Assembly (NCBI GenBank): GCA_964035795.1
Contig: OZ038320.1
Coordinates: 31,843,739 to 31,907,738 of the forward strand
Direction: 5' to 3'
From: Pterobdella sp. o SKG-2022
Lineage: Eukaryota > Annelida > Clitellata > Hirudinida > Piscicolidae
DNA length: 64,000 nt
This document shows, one piece after another, positions 52,101-64,000 of this stretch. The first letter of the stretch is position 1. The number at the start of each line of letters is the position of its first letter. The notes under the pieces were generated by a model. That model saw only the letters and a program-made list of their open reading frames with translations. It did not search any database and was not told the DNA's origin. Made by a program: the position numbers and the translations under genes.

Positions 52101-55100
52101 CTGAACGTCTTGTTTCTGACGTGAATAATCATAAATTTGCTCAATTTTTTCCGATTTATTCTTTTTTTTAATATATTTTTCACTTTCTTTTTCTTTGTAG
52201 CTTTTTTTGTCTTTTGCATAATTTTCTTCTTCATCTTTGTTTTTGACATACTCATCAGTTTCTTCACCATCTTCTAGCACATCTAGATCTCTTCTGCTTA
52301 AATATTTATCTGAATAATCTTCAATGGGGTCATTTTTTCGCGAAGGATCATATATCTGATAAGAATTTTCATTTTTCTCATATTTTTCACTCTCTTTTAT
52401 TCTCTTGTTTTTTATTTGACCATAAATAGGGGCTTTCTTATATTTTTCATTCTCTTGTTCACCTTTTTGTTTCACATAGTCATGAACAGGTCTTACTTCT
52501 TTATCATTTTTTTTATTTTTTTTTTCACCTGTGTTCTCTGTTTTTTCATAAATACGGTTAAATTTATTGATTTCCCCATAATTTTTATTTTCTTTTTCAT
52601 CTCTGTTTTTCACATACTCATATATAGTATCTTTTTTGCGTGGATGATCATAAGTTTTTTTTATTTCTTTTGATTTTCTTTCTTCTGATCCATAATCTTT
52701 TTCTTCTCTATTTTTATCTTTTTTTATCTTTATTTCTCTTTCCTCTTTTTCATTCTCATAGGCATAAAGACTCCTTTTACTTTTTTTTCCAGCAGTTTCT
52801 TCTTTACTAGTTTGATGAACATCTTTGAAATACGGGTCAGAAGAACTTTCCGATTTTTTTTCTGATGATGAAGCTTTGAGTAATGTTGTTGTTTCTTCTG
52901 GTTGGCTTGTGCTAACGCTGTAATTCTCATATGAGCCAGTGGTTTTATCTTGTTCTGACGTTGTAAATTCTGGAGATTTCGAGTAAGTTGTCACAGGGGT
53001 ACTTGTATCAATCGTCGTGGATGTTAACGCTTGTCTTGTTGATTGTCCAATTGTTGTTGAGTTCTCTTCATAAGATTTCTGTGTCTCTTCAGGTTCTGAA
53101 TCAAAGTCTTTTTTATAAGATTCTGGTAGTTGTTTGAAATTTGTATTCAATTTCTTCAATGTATCTAGTGATCCACCTTTCTCTTTAGAAGAGGTAGCTC
53201 GTTGTTGAGTTGGCTCAGTGAGGCTATCAGAGTGCTTATCGCTTACGACTGTAGTAGACATAAATTGTTCAGTTGAAGGCAAATTGTCTTTTGAGGTTCT
53301 TTGATTAGATGTATCATATTCAGTCCTTCTAGAAACAGCTTCACTTACTCTAGAACTTTTTAGTTCACTTTGGGCCTTTCTTTCTTCAGACATTTTTTGT
53401 TTGCTTGGTGTTGTTATCTCGTCAGATACACTTTGTCCAGCTGGAGTTGCTTTCTTCTCACTATCTATATCTTCTTCATAGAAGTTTTCATATTGGTCTG
53501 TATGAATGCTTTTGACAAGAGATGTTTTCGCAGGGGTTTTAGATGCTTTGGTCCACATTTTATGTGAGGTATCAGTATCATTAGAGCTTGCAGTATATAC
53601 CACAGAAGTTCTCTGCTGTGTCGATGTGTCTATACTGGTCATTTGGTCGTCAAAAGCTTGTCTTCCCATTGAAGTTTCATACATTTTTTTAGATTTTTGT
53701 CCGTCAGATGAGCTTATAAATTGCTTTTCACCGATAGCTTCATAAGTTTTATCAAGCTTATCATTCTTCGCTGGAGTTTTATAAGTTTTTTTTTTATCTT
53801 TAAAGCTCTTATGTTCGGAAAAGTTTGAAAATTTTTTCGAATCTTTTTGACTTTGGTCTATAGTAACGCTTTTATTTAAACTTCTATACTTGCTTCCATA
53901 TTCAGAAAAATGATTGTTTTTTTTCTCAAGTTTTGATTGATGTTTATCTTCTTCAGTATCTTCATTTTCATCGTGTCCATAACTTATTTTTCTGCTACTT
54001 GAATGTTTAGTTTTTTCTTCTGCACTAGAAGTTTTCTGGTACTCTCCAGGTAGATCAGAAAGCACAGAAGTTCTCCGCGAAGGTAAAGCAGGAAGGGGTC
54101 TTGAAATGATAGCAGTTCTAACTCTTTCACGTGCTTTCTCACCTTCTTCTTGGCGGGTTCTTTTTTCATGAGGTTTTGTAAATGAAGGCTCTTTAGAGTG
54201 CTTGTCATCACCATATTTCAAATTTTTTTGTGAGGTTTCTTTGGATTGCGTATCATCATCTTTGGAAATGGATTTGTAGTGCACTTCAGATTTGAAGGTG
54301 ACCTTGGATGTAGATACTGTAGATGGGGAAAAAACTTCATCCCATTTCTCAATTTTATCCTCTATCGGCTTCAAACTGGGCGAGGTTTTATATACAGGCG
54401 ATGGGGTTTCTCGTTTTTGATTGGCTGGTACACTTGTTGGGTCTGGAGCGGAATTTGAATATCTTATATCCAACTTTTTTGGATGCTTGTAATAATCTCT
54501 TTTTTCTGATTGAAGGGGCTTGGAGGAGGATTTTCTTCTATGGGGAGCAGAAGTCCTTTCAATCTTGTCTTTACGGAACTGTGGAGGTTGTGAGACTGAA
54601 TACTTTAAATGTTCGAGAGATTTAATAAACAAGTCTTCTTGTAATTTTTTCCGTTTGATAAAAGCTTCTTTTCGTTTTTTTTCCAGTTTTGATTTTTCCA
54701 AAACGGGTTTTTTTTTGGGCTCAGCTGAAACTCGTTTCTTGGAAATTTTCAATTTTGACCCAAATTTTTTCAATATAGATTTGACTCCAAGTTTAGATTT
54801 TTTACTTCCTGCTTTATCTTTTTTAGATGAATCTTCAACTTTCTCTTTTTTATCATCGACGTTCGAGGAAGTTCCATATATGGTAATAACCTGATTCTTA
54901 TCGCTTGTCGAACCTTTCAATTTTTTCTTCGACTTAGATAAATACTCTTTTATTTTAGACTTCGAGACATCTTTTTTTATCGGTTTCATGGTAGTTTTTG
55001 AGCCAATCAGAGTGGTTGTGGAGTCATCTGGGTGAGTGGATGCACTGGAAGAGTCATCATCTACAAATGTCGAGGCTTTGGAAGGTTTTGTCACTGTGTG

Positions 55101-56461
55101 GGTGTTATTATGATTTATTATTTCTATCATGATTTATTATTTCTATTATGATTTATTATTTCTATTATACTGCATTATTTTTATTATGATTTATTCATTC
55201 CTTATGCTTCAATCTTTCTATTACGACTTCTAACTTTTTAGTTTGCAATTATATATTTTTGTTTTTATTTATATTAACAACCTTACAATAACTCAGACTG
55301 GGTTTGACATCAGTCAACAGCACACTGACGTACTTGCCGAAAGTTTTTTTGTTGAGATGACCTGACACCAATGATTCAATAGTTAAATGGAAAGATAAAT
55401 GGGTAGTGAGACAAAAGCATTAATGGTTAAATGGAAAAATGAATTAAATTTTTTTTACACCGAGGATGAGATGAAGGAGATAAAAGATAAATTGACCATT
55501 AGCCACTCTTTGCTCCCAGTTGGAAACAGATTGTTTGAAGTGGTGTAGAACTTAAATACTTTTATAATGTTGAATTCAATATTTTTTTGCATTTCGACAC
55601 TGAATAGTGGTTTAATCGATTCTAGAATTATGAAATAAAAATTTAAATTTCTTTAATCCAATTGAGTTTAAAAACTTCAGAACATATTTGTTAAAAAAAG
55701 CGAAGTTTTTAGAAACGGACGGATAAAGGTTAAAAAATAGATTGATTTATTTATGAATAAATAAGATTATTAAGGGAATTGATGCGTATGTAACAAATTG
55801 TTATAATAGAAAACATGTAGGAATAGACCAAATAGTGGTCTCAAGATTTGAAAGCACAGTTATTTGGTTTTATAGCGCCATCTTGTGTGTAAAAATAACT
55901 AACCCATATCAATGAAAGTGATGATGGCATAATACAGGTGGTGGCCCAGAATTTTGATGGTATTTTTTCTTCTGAGATCTGAGTAAATATTAACAGCCAA
56001 TTAGAGAAAAATTATACTGAATAAAAATGGTGTTTTGAAGGAGAATATTCTATAGGTTTCATTAAAAATTTTCATGGTAGTAAAAAGCAATAAAATTTTT
56101 TATTTATGATTAGTACCACAACTGTTAATAACAAAAATAATAAAAATAGCAATAAAAAAACAAAATAAATGATGTAGTTATTGAAGACTGCACCTTTGCG
56201 ACAGACTAAATAGATGATAGGGAAGACCAAAAGTTCTACCAGGACGATGCCAGATATCGTATAGATCATTGTAATATTGGGGTCTAATGAAAAAAATGAA
56301 AAATTAATTAATACATAATTCTATTGCTTTCAAATTTTTTAACCCATTTGAAACTCTTCAAAATAACATATATTGATTTCAATTAATAATTTAGATTTAA
56401 ATGAGAATATTCATATAATTGAAAGAAAAAATTTTTTTCACTCACAAACTTGCTCTGTCAT
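49158..56461 (-). CDS. Unrecognised 2038-residue single-pass membrane protein with giant Lys/Glu/Tyr-motif cytoplasmic tail
   Basis: Exons on the minus strand: 56446-56461, 56194-56283, 55287-55361, 49158-55093, all joined in phase 1. The start MTEQVYPNITM has an N-glycosylation site, then a hydrophobic helix (about residues 12-33, VELLVFPIIYLVCRKG) and a basic segment HLNKKTFGKY, suggesting a short outside N-terminus and a long inside tail. The last exon alone codes for 1977 residues. Residues 50-870 are Ser/Thr/Lys-rich. About 880-1500 are Lys/Glu-rich with some 18 motifs of the form (I/V)Y(D/E)xP/V, many as IYDxPRKK, and repeats of RRDYYVLEDG. Near 1610-1650 IYYSATDTFQTD occurs twice. The C-terminus is very basic (KKVPKKKKF). 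I do not recognise a family. Tyrosine motifs of this kind resemble phospho-docking repeats of scaffold proteins, but that is inference. Divergent from SNAP29 over a 428-bp promoter. Confidence 0.82.
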
Positions 56462-56889
56462 ATTTGTGGATTTTTGAAATATTTACTCTAAATGACGCTG
56501 AGAACTGAAATTTTAAATCTATTTAGTCAAATGTTGTTTTTAATTCAAAAATTCATTCATTTTGTGTAGAGCAAAACTATAAAAATTTAAATTCATCTGT
56601 AATTAAGTGATAATAAAAATGAGTTTAGTGTTTTAACTAAATTTTATGATGAAATTTTATGAAAAAATTTTGAAAGTAATATTTTAATTCATATTTATAT
56701 AGTTTTTTGTTAGTTTTTTTATAACTAAACTTGCTAGTCATTTTTGCTACTAATTATGCGCCACAAAATATATTTTATTATTGAAAACTATAAACAAATC
56801 ATTAGAGGTAGCTACCGAAGGAAAAAATTTTATCATTGAAACACTCAAATCCCAAAAAAGTTTACTCAATTAAAAACTAAAACAAAATC
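56462..56889. promoter_or_regulatory. Bidirectional promoter region between the giant membrane protein gene and SNAP29
   Basis: 428 bp between two divergent start codons. AT-rich; no convincing TATA box for either side and no CpG-rich stretch. Transcription of both genes must begin here or in undetected upstream non-coding exons. Confidence 0.55.
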
Positions 56890-59800
56890 ATGAATCCGTT
56901 CGAGAACATTCCAGAAAACACTTCGAACGGCTACAATTCTCCAAGCTCCATGGGGTCCCATGACTTGCAGGCGAGATTAAAGATGTCGATGGATAGACAA
57001 TTACAAGGAACAAATAGATGTATTGCCTCCATACATGAAACTGAGAGTATCGGATATGCCGCTGCCGAGGTTGTTTTCCTACCAGTTATCAGATTAATTA
57101 AACTCGAGAGTATGTTTATATAAGAATAATACAAAAAAGATTCATATAATTGTTATTAAAACTTTTTTATTGTTTTTTATCTTGCTGTGCTATCAATAAT
57201 AAAACTAACTTTGAAGATATACATAAATAATGAAAATAATAATAATACGAAATAATTATAATAAAAAAATAAATTCTAGAGCAACTTTAAAATAATGGGT
57301 TTTAGTAAGTAAGTCATCAAGTTGTCTCAAATTGGGGTTTTAGTTGAGCTAACAAGGTTTTAAATGACTAACATAGTATAATATTGAATATAAAATAATG
57401 CCTAATAATGATTTTCAAAAATCAAAAAGTATTGTGATTTAATAAAACTTATAAATTGTAGTGTTTTCTTCATTGTGTTTTCTAATTTACAAATTCCTAC
57501 TTCAAACTTCACCCTCATAAAACCACTACACAAATAGGAGTTAGCAGAGCAGGGAGAAAAGCTGGACAGGGCTGAAAGAAATGTAGACAAGATCATACAG
57601 GATACCAAGCAATCACAAAGACATCTCAATAGCATCAAGGTACATAATAATAATAATAGTATTATAGTTAAAGCTACATAATAACCATTTATAATAATTA
57701 TAATATATAATAGTTAACTACCTAATAATCAATATAGTTATAATAATATTCATTAAATATGATATTGTTGGCTCAGAGTGTGTTCGGGGGTATCAAAAAC
57801 TGGTGGAGTGGTAGTGACAAAGCACCAGTCCAAGTAGAACCTTCTTCTAGGTTTAACTTTACAAACATCATTTGAGGATTTATATATTTATTTTAAATAA
57901 AAGCTATAATTTTTTATAAGTATAGCCTTATTATAAAACGTTAGCTATACAAAACACCTAAAATGTCTCTGAAATGCTTGTAGGTTCTTACTATTGTTTT
58001 TATTGTTATTGTTGTTATCATTATTGCTTTATTAAGTAAATTTTCGAAAATTATTTTCGTCTTAATATGTTATAATTTTTCAATTTTTTTTTTTCTTATT
58101 ATCAATTGCACGTACCGCAGAACTTCACGTCCCTTAAACAAGGTCCTGGAAACTCCCAGAAGCAACAATACTCCTCACCCCCTTCTCAACAAACATGCTG
58201 ATACTATGGGTTGGTTTGCACAACAATGATAATAATTAATACCATTATAGTATTTTATAGTGTGAAAAAGCCTTTAAAAAGTTTTTTACATTTAAAAATT
58301 AATTTTTGTTGTTAAATTAAAAAACCTTCGTTAAAAGTTAATTAAATTAAAATGATATGAATATTAAATGCATTATCCCATTGTATTGAGGCTAGTAATT
58401 ACCATATGCTTTTTTGAATATAGTAGATTAAACAATCACATTCTATATAGGAATATAAGTATAATGTTATTGCATAGGATTCTATGACGAAGATGTGAAA
58501 GATTACAACAAGTTCAAGCTGGATGAGGATTTGAGACCCAAGTATCTATCTTTTTGTCTTTTTATGTATCTATTCATTTTTATCTGTCCATTCATCATTT
58601 TTTATTTTTTCTATCTTTTCATTTTTTTATTTTATACCTTTATCTATTTCTCTTTATCTCTGGTTATTGTTATCTCTATCTTACTTTTATACAGACAACC
58701 GCAGCCATCATTAAAGACAGCACCACCCTCACTCACTCATTGCTCAACAGCACCACCATCATCCACACAAAAGTCAAGCAGGTCACAACTATGGGATGAT
58801 TATGAGAAGGGCCTTGAAAGCAACCTAAGTCATTATTATTTCTATTTTTAATATTTTATTTTTTTTTTCTCATTTTTGTTATTATTGTTTGTTTCATAAA
58901 TTATTCTTTTTTTCATCAATGCTTATGTTATTGTTAGTCATTTAATTTTATAGGACCATTATTGCAGTAGATGATACTGAAGATTCATATTTTATGAATA
59001 TGCTTCCATTAGTTTCAATTATCTCATGTCTGTTTCAGTGTTAGGGTGAATACAATAACAATGCTATTTCAATATAAACAATATTTATGTAAAAATAGCA
59101 AAATGTATACAAATTTAATAAGGATAATTACAGAAATGCAATCAAAATTATTAAAGTCTGTCATGAACAATTTTGTGACAAAAATTTTAAATAGTATATC
59201 AACCTTATGATTTAGATAAATTTCAACCAATGTCAATTATTATCAACACTCATTTCATAGATTCAATAGAGCCATTTTGTTACATATGTTGTCATTGTGT
59301 TTATATTGTCCATCATCTTCATCCCAACATCCCTCAAGTATCTATTGATCATTACTAGGGATAGTTTCAAATAAAACCTTCACCACCCATAACCACATTA
59401 CTCAAAAAGCCACCAATTTCAACAGGTGGGTATAAGAATGAAGCACGTAATTTTAGGGGCTTTTCGCCCTACAACTCTCCCCAGTTTTATTCCACCAACC
59501 ATGCACCCTTCATACGCAAAAGGGATATGGCTTATGACATAGATGATAGGAATAATAGGAGCTTCCCATCTTCCTATGATAATAGGAATTATGGCTATAA
59601 TGATGAAATGTATAATACACCATATAACAACGATGATTCTATGGGAAATGCATTATATGACCCGTTTTCAAAGACAACGCCACATGATTCTATGAGAAAT
59701 GCTTTATATGATCCGTTTTTAGAGACAACGTCGTATGATTCAATGGATCAGCATAAGTGGGGAAATGACTCCTACTCCATGGATAACAAGACATACAACT

Positions 59801-61617
59801 TTACCAATGATTCTTCATATAGAAGTATGAATGACACATTCAACCAATCCATAGATAAAGGTCCAAATATTTCATCCGATTCTTCTCATCCCACTTTCTC
59901 TTCATTCCGATTTCCATTTGGAATGCCAGGTGACAATAAACCACCTCCATTTTTCGATCCATCTAACCCACCTCCATTCGACCCAATTACTCGTCCTAAT
60001 ATGAAAAGAATGTTTTCTCATGCTCCTCTTCCTTTTCTTCCACCTCTTTTCGTTCCTCCTCCATTCATCAACCCAATGAATTCCAACATGCCACCTCCCC
60101 CATTTATCTCTAATAAATATTTCCAATTATACCCCCAAAACATCTATTCTAAGAAATCAATCTATGGCAAGAACCTTAAACAGAAGAAACCCCGACCTCC
60201 TCCAAGAGAAAACCGGGAATCAGACCCATGGTTTGATGATGAGTGTAAGGAGTCTAAGTTGGTAAAGAGGAGGTTGGAGTTGAAGTACATAAAGACAAAG
60301 AAGCAAGAAGATTTTGACAAATTCACTAAACAGAAACAAAAGTACAAACAGTTGACTCGCATGAAGAAGAGGGTGTACCTTGAGTCTCTTGGCTTTCCAC
60401 CTTATAAATCCAAAAAGGATATTAATAATACTAGTGCTGCTTCTACTAGTACTACCACAACGGCTAACACTAATATTGATAGTAATGTTAATGTTGGTTC
60501 TACTAATGTATCTGTCATGGCTTCTAGTGGTACAACTACTGACGCAGTGACAGATCATAAAGGCAATTATTTTATCTTTTTATTTGCTTTTTAGCGCTTA
60601 AATCGCGCTTAGCAGAGCAAATAAAGAAAGTTAAAATGCCTAGATTAATTAATATTTTATTTTGATTGTTTGCTTTTTATTAATTTTGTTCAATTTTGAA
60701 GGGAAGCCAGTAGCCCTTGCAAAGGGAAAACTTCCTTCTGATAGATCGTGATTTCTAATTAGTGTTTTATTCGTCTTCAGATGATGTTCAATTAGTATAG
60801 AGCATTTAGGACTTGCATAAGTATATAGCTCTAGCCTAGTTTTGATATCAAACAGTTGATACCTATCTGATCCAACTGTAGATATGTATGGGGGACGTAA
60901 CGTGGGTTGAATGTTGCAAGTCTAAAAGATGAAGTTTAATTCTTGTGAGAAACCCGGTAGATGAAAAAAGATTTGAGATGAGCTCGTTTTGAAAGACAAA
61001 ATAAAACTAGACATGTTGTGTAAATCCACTTAATTGCTTGGAATCGTAGACCGATTTCGGAGCCCTTTAAAGGTCCTATTTTTGGTCAAAGAAGCAGACC
61101 ATAAAAGGACTTGATTGGGCAATCGAATGATGGTGATCTATGTATTCATTTATCTGACCGACTGAAAACTGGATATAAATATAGAAATGATAAAATTCTT
61201 TAAAATATTTGAGATTACTTGCTTTATATATAATCTTTACAAGCTCCTTTTTAGTGATCTTTCTTTTTCATCTTCAAAGTTATTTTGTTTATACTATTTT
61301 AGCTATTATTTTTTTAATAATTGTTATTAATATCATCATTTTATTATTATTTTTATTAAAGCTCAAATGTCAAGCGGCCTATCGAATCTGAAGATGCTGG
61401 CTGAGGGTATGAAGAATGAGATCGACACACAAAATACACAACTCGACAGAATTACCGGTACTTATTGTTTTATTATTATTATTTTGGTTATTATTATTTT
61501 TTGTTTTGTTGATTATTACTTTTTTAATTTTTTTTATTATTTTCAGACAAAGTTGATCGTTCAGATGCCAAAGTACGAAATCAGAATATGCAGATGAAGA
61601 AAATTCTCGGGAAATAG
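56890..61617 (+). CDS. SNAP29: SNAP29-type Qbc SNARE (complete, 8 exons)
   Basis: Soluble SNARE supplying two helices for membrane fusion, including autophagosome-lysosome fusion in other animals. Exons: 56890-57069, 57538-57639, 57777-57850, 58121-58209, 58478-58541, 58695-58828, 61362-61457, 61547-61617; 269 residues, all phases consistent. It begins MNPFEN: the NPF motif that binds EHD proteins, as in SNAP29. The first SNARE helix is ETESIGYAAAEELAEQ..LDRAERNVDKIIQD, followed by SIKSVFGGIKNWWSG, the SNAP29/SNAP47 signature. There is no palmitoylated cysteine cluster in the Pro/Ser-rich linker, unlike SNAP25. The second helix, SNLKMLAEGMKNEIDTQN then TQLDRITDKVD..KKILGK, is closer to SNAP25 in wording. 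The sixth intron (58829-61361) is 2.5 kb and contains a separate coding exon. Confidence 0.94.
59426..60594 (+). CDS. Coding terminal exon nested in SNAP29: Asn/Tyr-rich, Pro-rich, with LINE-linker-like segment
   Basis: Open for 388 codons from a good acceptor (TTTCAACAG at 59417-59425, phase 1) to TAG, with AATAAA 26 bp later, so it looks like a last exon. First part: Asn/Asp/Tyr/Ser-rich, prion-like, with a tandem repeat DSMGNALYDPF / DSMRNALYDPF. Middle: Pro/Phe-rich (KPPPFFDPSNPPPFDP, PPPPF). Then DPWFDDECKESKLVKRRLE..KKQEDFDKFTKQKQKYKQLTRMKKRVYLESL, which resembles the linker between endonuclease and RT in LINE ORF2 proteins. End: Asn/Ser/Thr-rich. The upstream SNAP29 donor at 58828 is also phase 1, so this can be an alternative 3' exon giving SNAP29 helix 1 plus this tail. 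It may instead be a nested gene whose first exons I cannot see. Confidence 0.6.
60620..60625 (+). promoter_or_regulatory. Polyadenylation signal AATAAA of the nested exon
   Basis: AATAAA 26 bp after the stop codon at 60592-60594, inside the SNAP29 intron. It supports transcript ending here for at least some RNA. Confidence 0.5.
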
Positions 61618-62970
61618 CATTAATAATGGTAATAGAGAAATACCTTTGGGAAAATATTGGCAATAAAAATTATTTTTATATGAAAATTAATTCAGTTAAG
61701 AACCTAAATTTTATGATAATTAAGTTTCAGGTAATTTTAATTCAGTGTTAAATTATAGGTCATTTTAAGAGTTAGTTACAAAAACTTTATTTAATAAAAT
61801 TTTTTGCTTTCATTTTCATTATTATTTGTACAAAAAGATTTCTTGTTCCACGTCGTTATTTTATTAAAAACATTTATCGCTATTGGTTATAAGAGCACTA
61901 TATTATTATTCAAATAAATAATTCAGGGTGCTCCTTATATTTTTCATACAATAAACAATCACATGTGTCGAGACTATTATTAAGAAAATAATTATTAATT
62001 TTAGCTGATTAATATTATAAAACTAATCTTTTTATCTCCTGACGATTCATTCGTTCGAATTTCAAAATAATTTTTTTCAATAAAATCTTCCGCTTCTTTA
62101 TTTTTCAATTATATTGAAAATTTTTAAAAATTACTCAATATCAGCTTTTTTTCCGTTACATATCCTTAAGTTAAGAAAATTGTAAATTATTTTAAAAGTT
62201 CAAAAAAATTTCTAGACTCACTCTTATTTAAGATAACTTTATTTTGACATGTTCAATCAAAAACATACCTTATTTCAAAACTTTATCATTTGGTGTTACT
62301 GTAAAGACATTCGTCAAAGCTCGCCTCAAATTTTAAAACTATCACCAAGGTTTGTGATTTTAAAATTTTATTTTCAAACATTTTTATGTTAAATTTAGTT
62401 TCCAAAAGTTTTGAAACAGTTATTCAATGAAATACTGAAATAATTAAACCAATGTTTCAATCTAGTTAAGCGCTCTACATTGAAACTCAACTTTTAATCT
62501 TATCCTTTTCCCTTATTTCATTTGTATACTCTCGTGTTCCGCGAGGTGCTTGTCTTACGATATGACTTGAGTATTTTCATTTAAATTTTTGCCTTAATCT
62601 GACGCCATGTTTCAAATATAAATGGCGACTCGTACAAGGCATATATTGAAAGAATTTATTTACCCCAGATTTGCCTTCATAGGCATCTTTGGAAGTATAT
62701 TTTCGACACGTTAAAAGTTCGACTACCATGCGAATTGATGATCATTTTTATCTGAATAAAATGATTTTTTCGCGATAGATAGTATCTGAAATCGCATGAA
62801 TTTGAAACTTCTCAAATGCGTGATGAGAATCTTGTGACGGGCGGTCTTATAATAATGCTGAATGTCACTTTTCTGATTGTTTGAGATTGTGTTCTTCAAT
62901 AAATGCATCTATTTGCTGCTATTGTTGGTTATAACTTCTTTCATATGATTTGTTTTCAACCAATTAAAGC
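61618..62970. other. Intergenic, AT-rich; no gene seen
   Basis: Downstream flank of SNAP29. Short ORFs only, no recognised motif, RNA gene or repeat of note. Confidence 0.5.
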
Positions 62971-62976
62971 CGCTCC

Positions 62977-63287
62977 AATGTCGATGATGATCTATCAGAG
63001 CCAAAATAAATGACTCCTGATTACTTAATGATAGGACTGAGATGGCACCGGTTTCATATCCAACTAATTTTTCATATATTTTCTCCGTTTGTGCACATTT
63101 CAAATTTCATTTGTTAACTATATAATTCGGTATAAAATTTTTTGCTTTTAAACTCCAACTATATATATAGTTTAATAGTGCTGTGTAGAAGCAGTTTTGG
63201 TTAAAATAGCCATATGAATGTCGATGATGATCTATCAGAGCCAAAATAAATGACTTCTGATTACTTAATGATAGGACTGAGATGGCA
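62977..63287. repeat. 71-bp direct repeat, two copies 240 bp apart
   Basis: 62977-63047 and 63217-63287 (from AATGTCGATGATGATCTATC to ATAGGACTGAGATGGCA) differ at one base. The sequence between is not repeated, so this is two copies of a short element, or the ends of an inserted one, rather than a tandem array. Confidence 0.85.
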
Positions 63288-63540
63288 TTGGTCACAATTT
63301 TAAGGACCTTTCTTATATTCCAAGTTTTTTATGGGCTTGTTATGATGGGTATTGCAACATTTGAGGGTGAAAATAATTCATTTTATAGCGGCTGTATTAA
63401 GGTCTGGTTCATTGCTATATGATATAAATGTATCTGTAAATTATTCTAATTAGAAACGGCAATAGCTTGAGTTTGGTTTATTGCAATGTAATATCTCAGT
63501 GTTATTCATTCATTTTAAAAACGCAGTGTTTGCTAACTAT

Positions 63541-63735
63541 GTTCGCTGCAGGGTTGCTTGTGTAGTCAGAAGAACTAGGGCAGAGATGCGGTTATATAAG
63601 AGCCTTTTTAAGTTTGTGAAAGTGTTTGAGAGAAGATGGAAGACGCGGGTTGAGTGAAAGAAAATTCCATAAATAAGGGGCGATGTGTGAAAAAGAGAAG
63701 AGAAAGGCCGGTACAGCCTAGTGAGCAATAAAGTG
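63541..63735 (-). mobile_element. L2/CR1-like LINE 3' fragment (antisense)
   Basis: Minus-strand translation FSHIAPYLWNFLSLNPRLPS followed by SLKHFHKLKKAL matches the C-terminus of the ORF2 at 38.5-38.68 kb (FSHIAPHLWNSLPLNVRLSP, SLKVFRKRLKTHL), with frameshifts. Only the last 200 bp or so survive, the usual 5'-truncated form. Confidence 0.75.
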
Positions 63736-64000
63736 CATCAAAACTTGTTTTTTTTTTTGCCTTTTAGTATCGATGATTTAAACTTGTCATTGAAAGCCGT
63801 TTGAGATTACACCCAAGTTTTATAAAAACAATTTTTTTTAAACTTTCAATAATAACTTGTTTTACTAAAATTTCATTTTGGTTTTTATTTTCATCATTTA
63901 GTAACCAAAACTGAATAGCCCTCTTCGAAGATAATAAACACGAGGGTTTTTGGGTGTTCATTAACTGAACATAAAATAGTTAAAAATTAATCTAAATTAT

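Noticed and set aside
49543..54894. Numerous plus-strand Phe-rich ORFs
   Set aside because: Antisense of the Lys/Glu-rich giant exon (AAA/GAA codons read as TTT/TTC).

Overview
This window looks like AT-rich nuclear DNA from an animal, most likely a lophotrochozoan. It has short spliced exons with GT..AG junctions, eukaryotic tRNA genes with internal promoters, non-LTR retrotransposons, fold-back elements and very long simple repeats. A group of antistasin-like secreted cysteine-rich peptides makes a leech-like annelid my best guess. That is inference; no species marker was checked. Almost all real genes are split into exons of 16-200 bp. I rebuilt them by hand from splice sites, reading phase and remembered family consensus, so none is confirmed by transcripts or database search.

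Layout. (1) 26-8761, plus strand: 3' two thirds of a collagen prolyl 4-hydroxylase alpha subunit. One intron holds three intact tRNA-Asp genes, a tRNA-Asp pseudogene and a 183-bp fold-back. (2) 9236-9519: a small terminal-inverted-repeat element carrying a tRNA-like sequence. (3) 10031-13090, minus: a complete p24/TMED cargo receptor in six exons, with a retrotransposon relic in one intron and a 254-bp CTAT microsatellite just upstream. (4) 14878-16349, minus: a 97-residue secreted peritrophin/chitin-binding-like protein. (5) 16.4-20.2 kb: repeats, a local duplication and a 5'-truncated retrotransposon flanked by (TA)n. (6) 20279-24371, minus: a histidine acid phosphatase (lysosomal/prostatic type), missing only its first exon. 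(7) 26.7-27.65 kb: a decayed reverse transcriptase relic.

(8) 28.2-46.9 kb, minus: four members of one secreted antistasin-like family. A 4-kb dead L2/CR1-like retrotransposon (34.7-38.75 kb) lies between the first and second. One family intron is about 95% microsatellite; another member has a Thr-rich octapeptide tail. (9) 49158-56461, minus: an unrecognised 2038-residue single-pass membrane protein. It has an enormous Lys/Glu-rich cytoplasmic tail containing about 18 Ile/Val-Tyr-Asp/Glu motifs. (10) 56890-61617, plus: a complete SNAP29-type SNARE gene sharing a 428-bp divergent promoter with (9). Its last large intron contains a same-strand coding exon (59426-60594) with its own polyadenylation signal: either an alternative terminal exon or a nested gene. 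(11) 61.6-64 kb: non-coding, with a 71-bp direct repeat and an antisense retrotransposon scrap.

Functionally, several genes belong to or feed the secretory pathway: an ER prolyl hydroxylase, an ER-Golgi p24 receptor, a lysosomal-type phosphatase, a membrane-fusion SNARE and secreted peptides. I see no evidence that this neighbourhood is more than coincidence. The parts I judge most likely to be undescribed are the giant membrane protein, the antistasin-like cluster and the exon nested in SNAP29.
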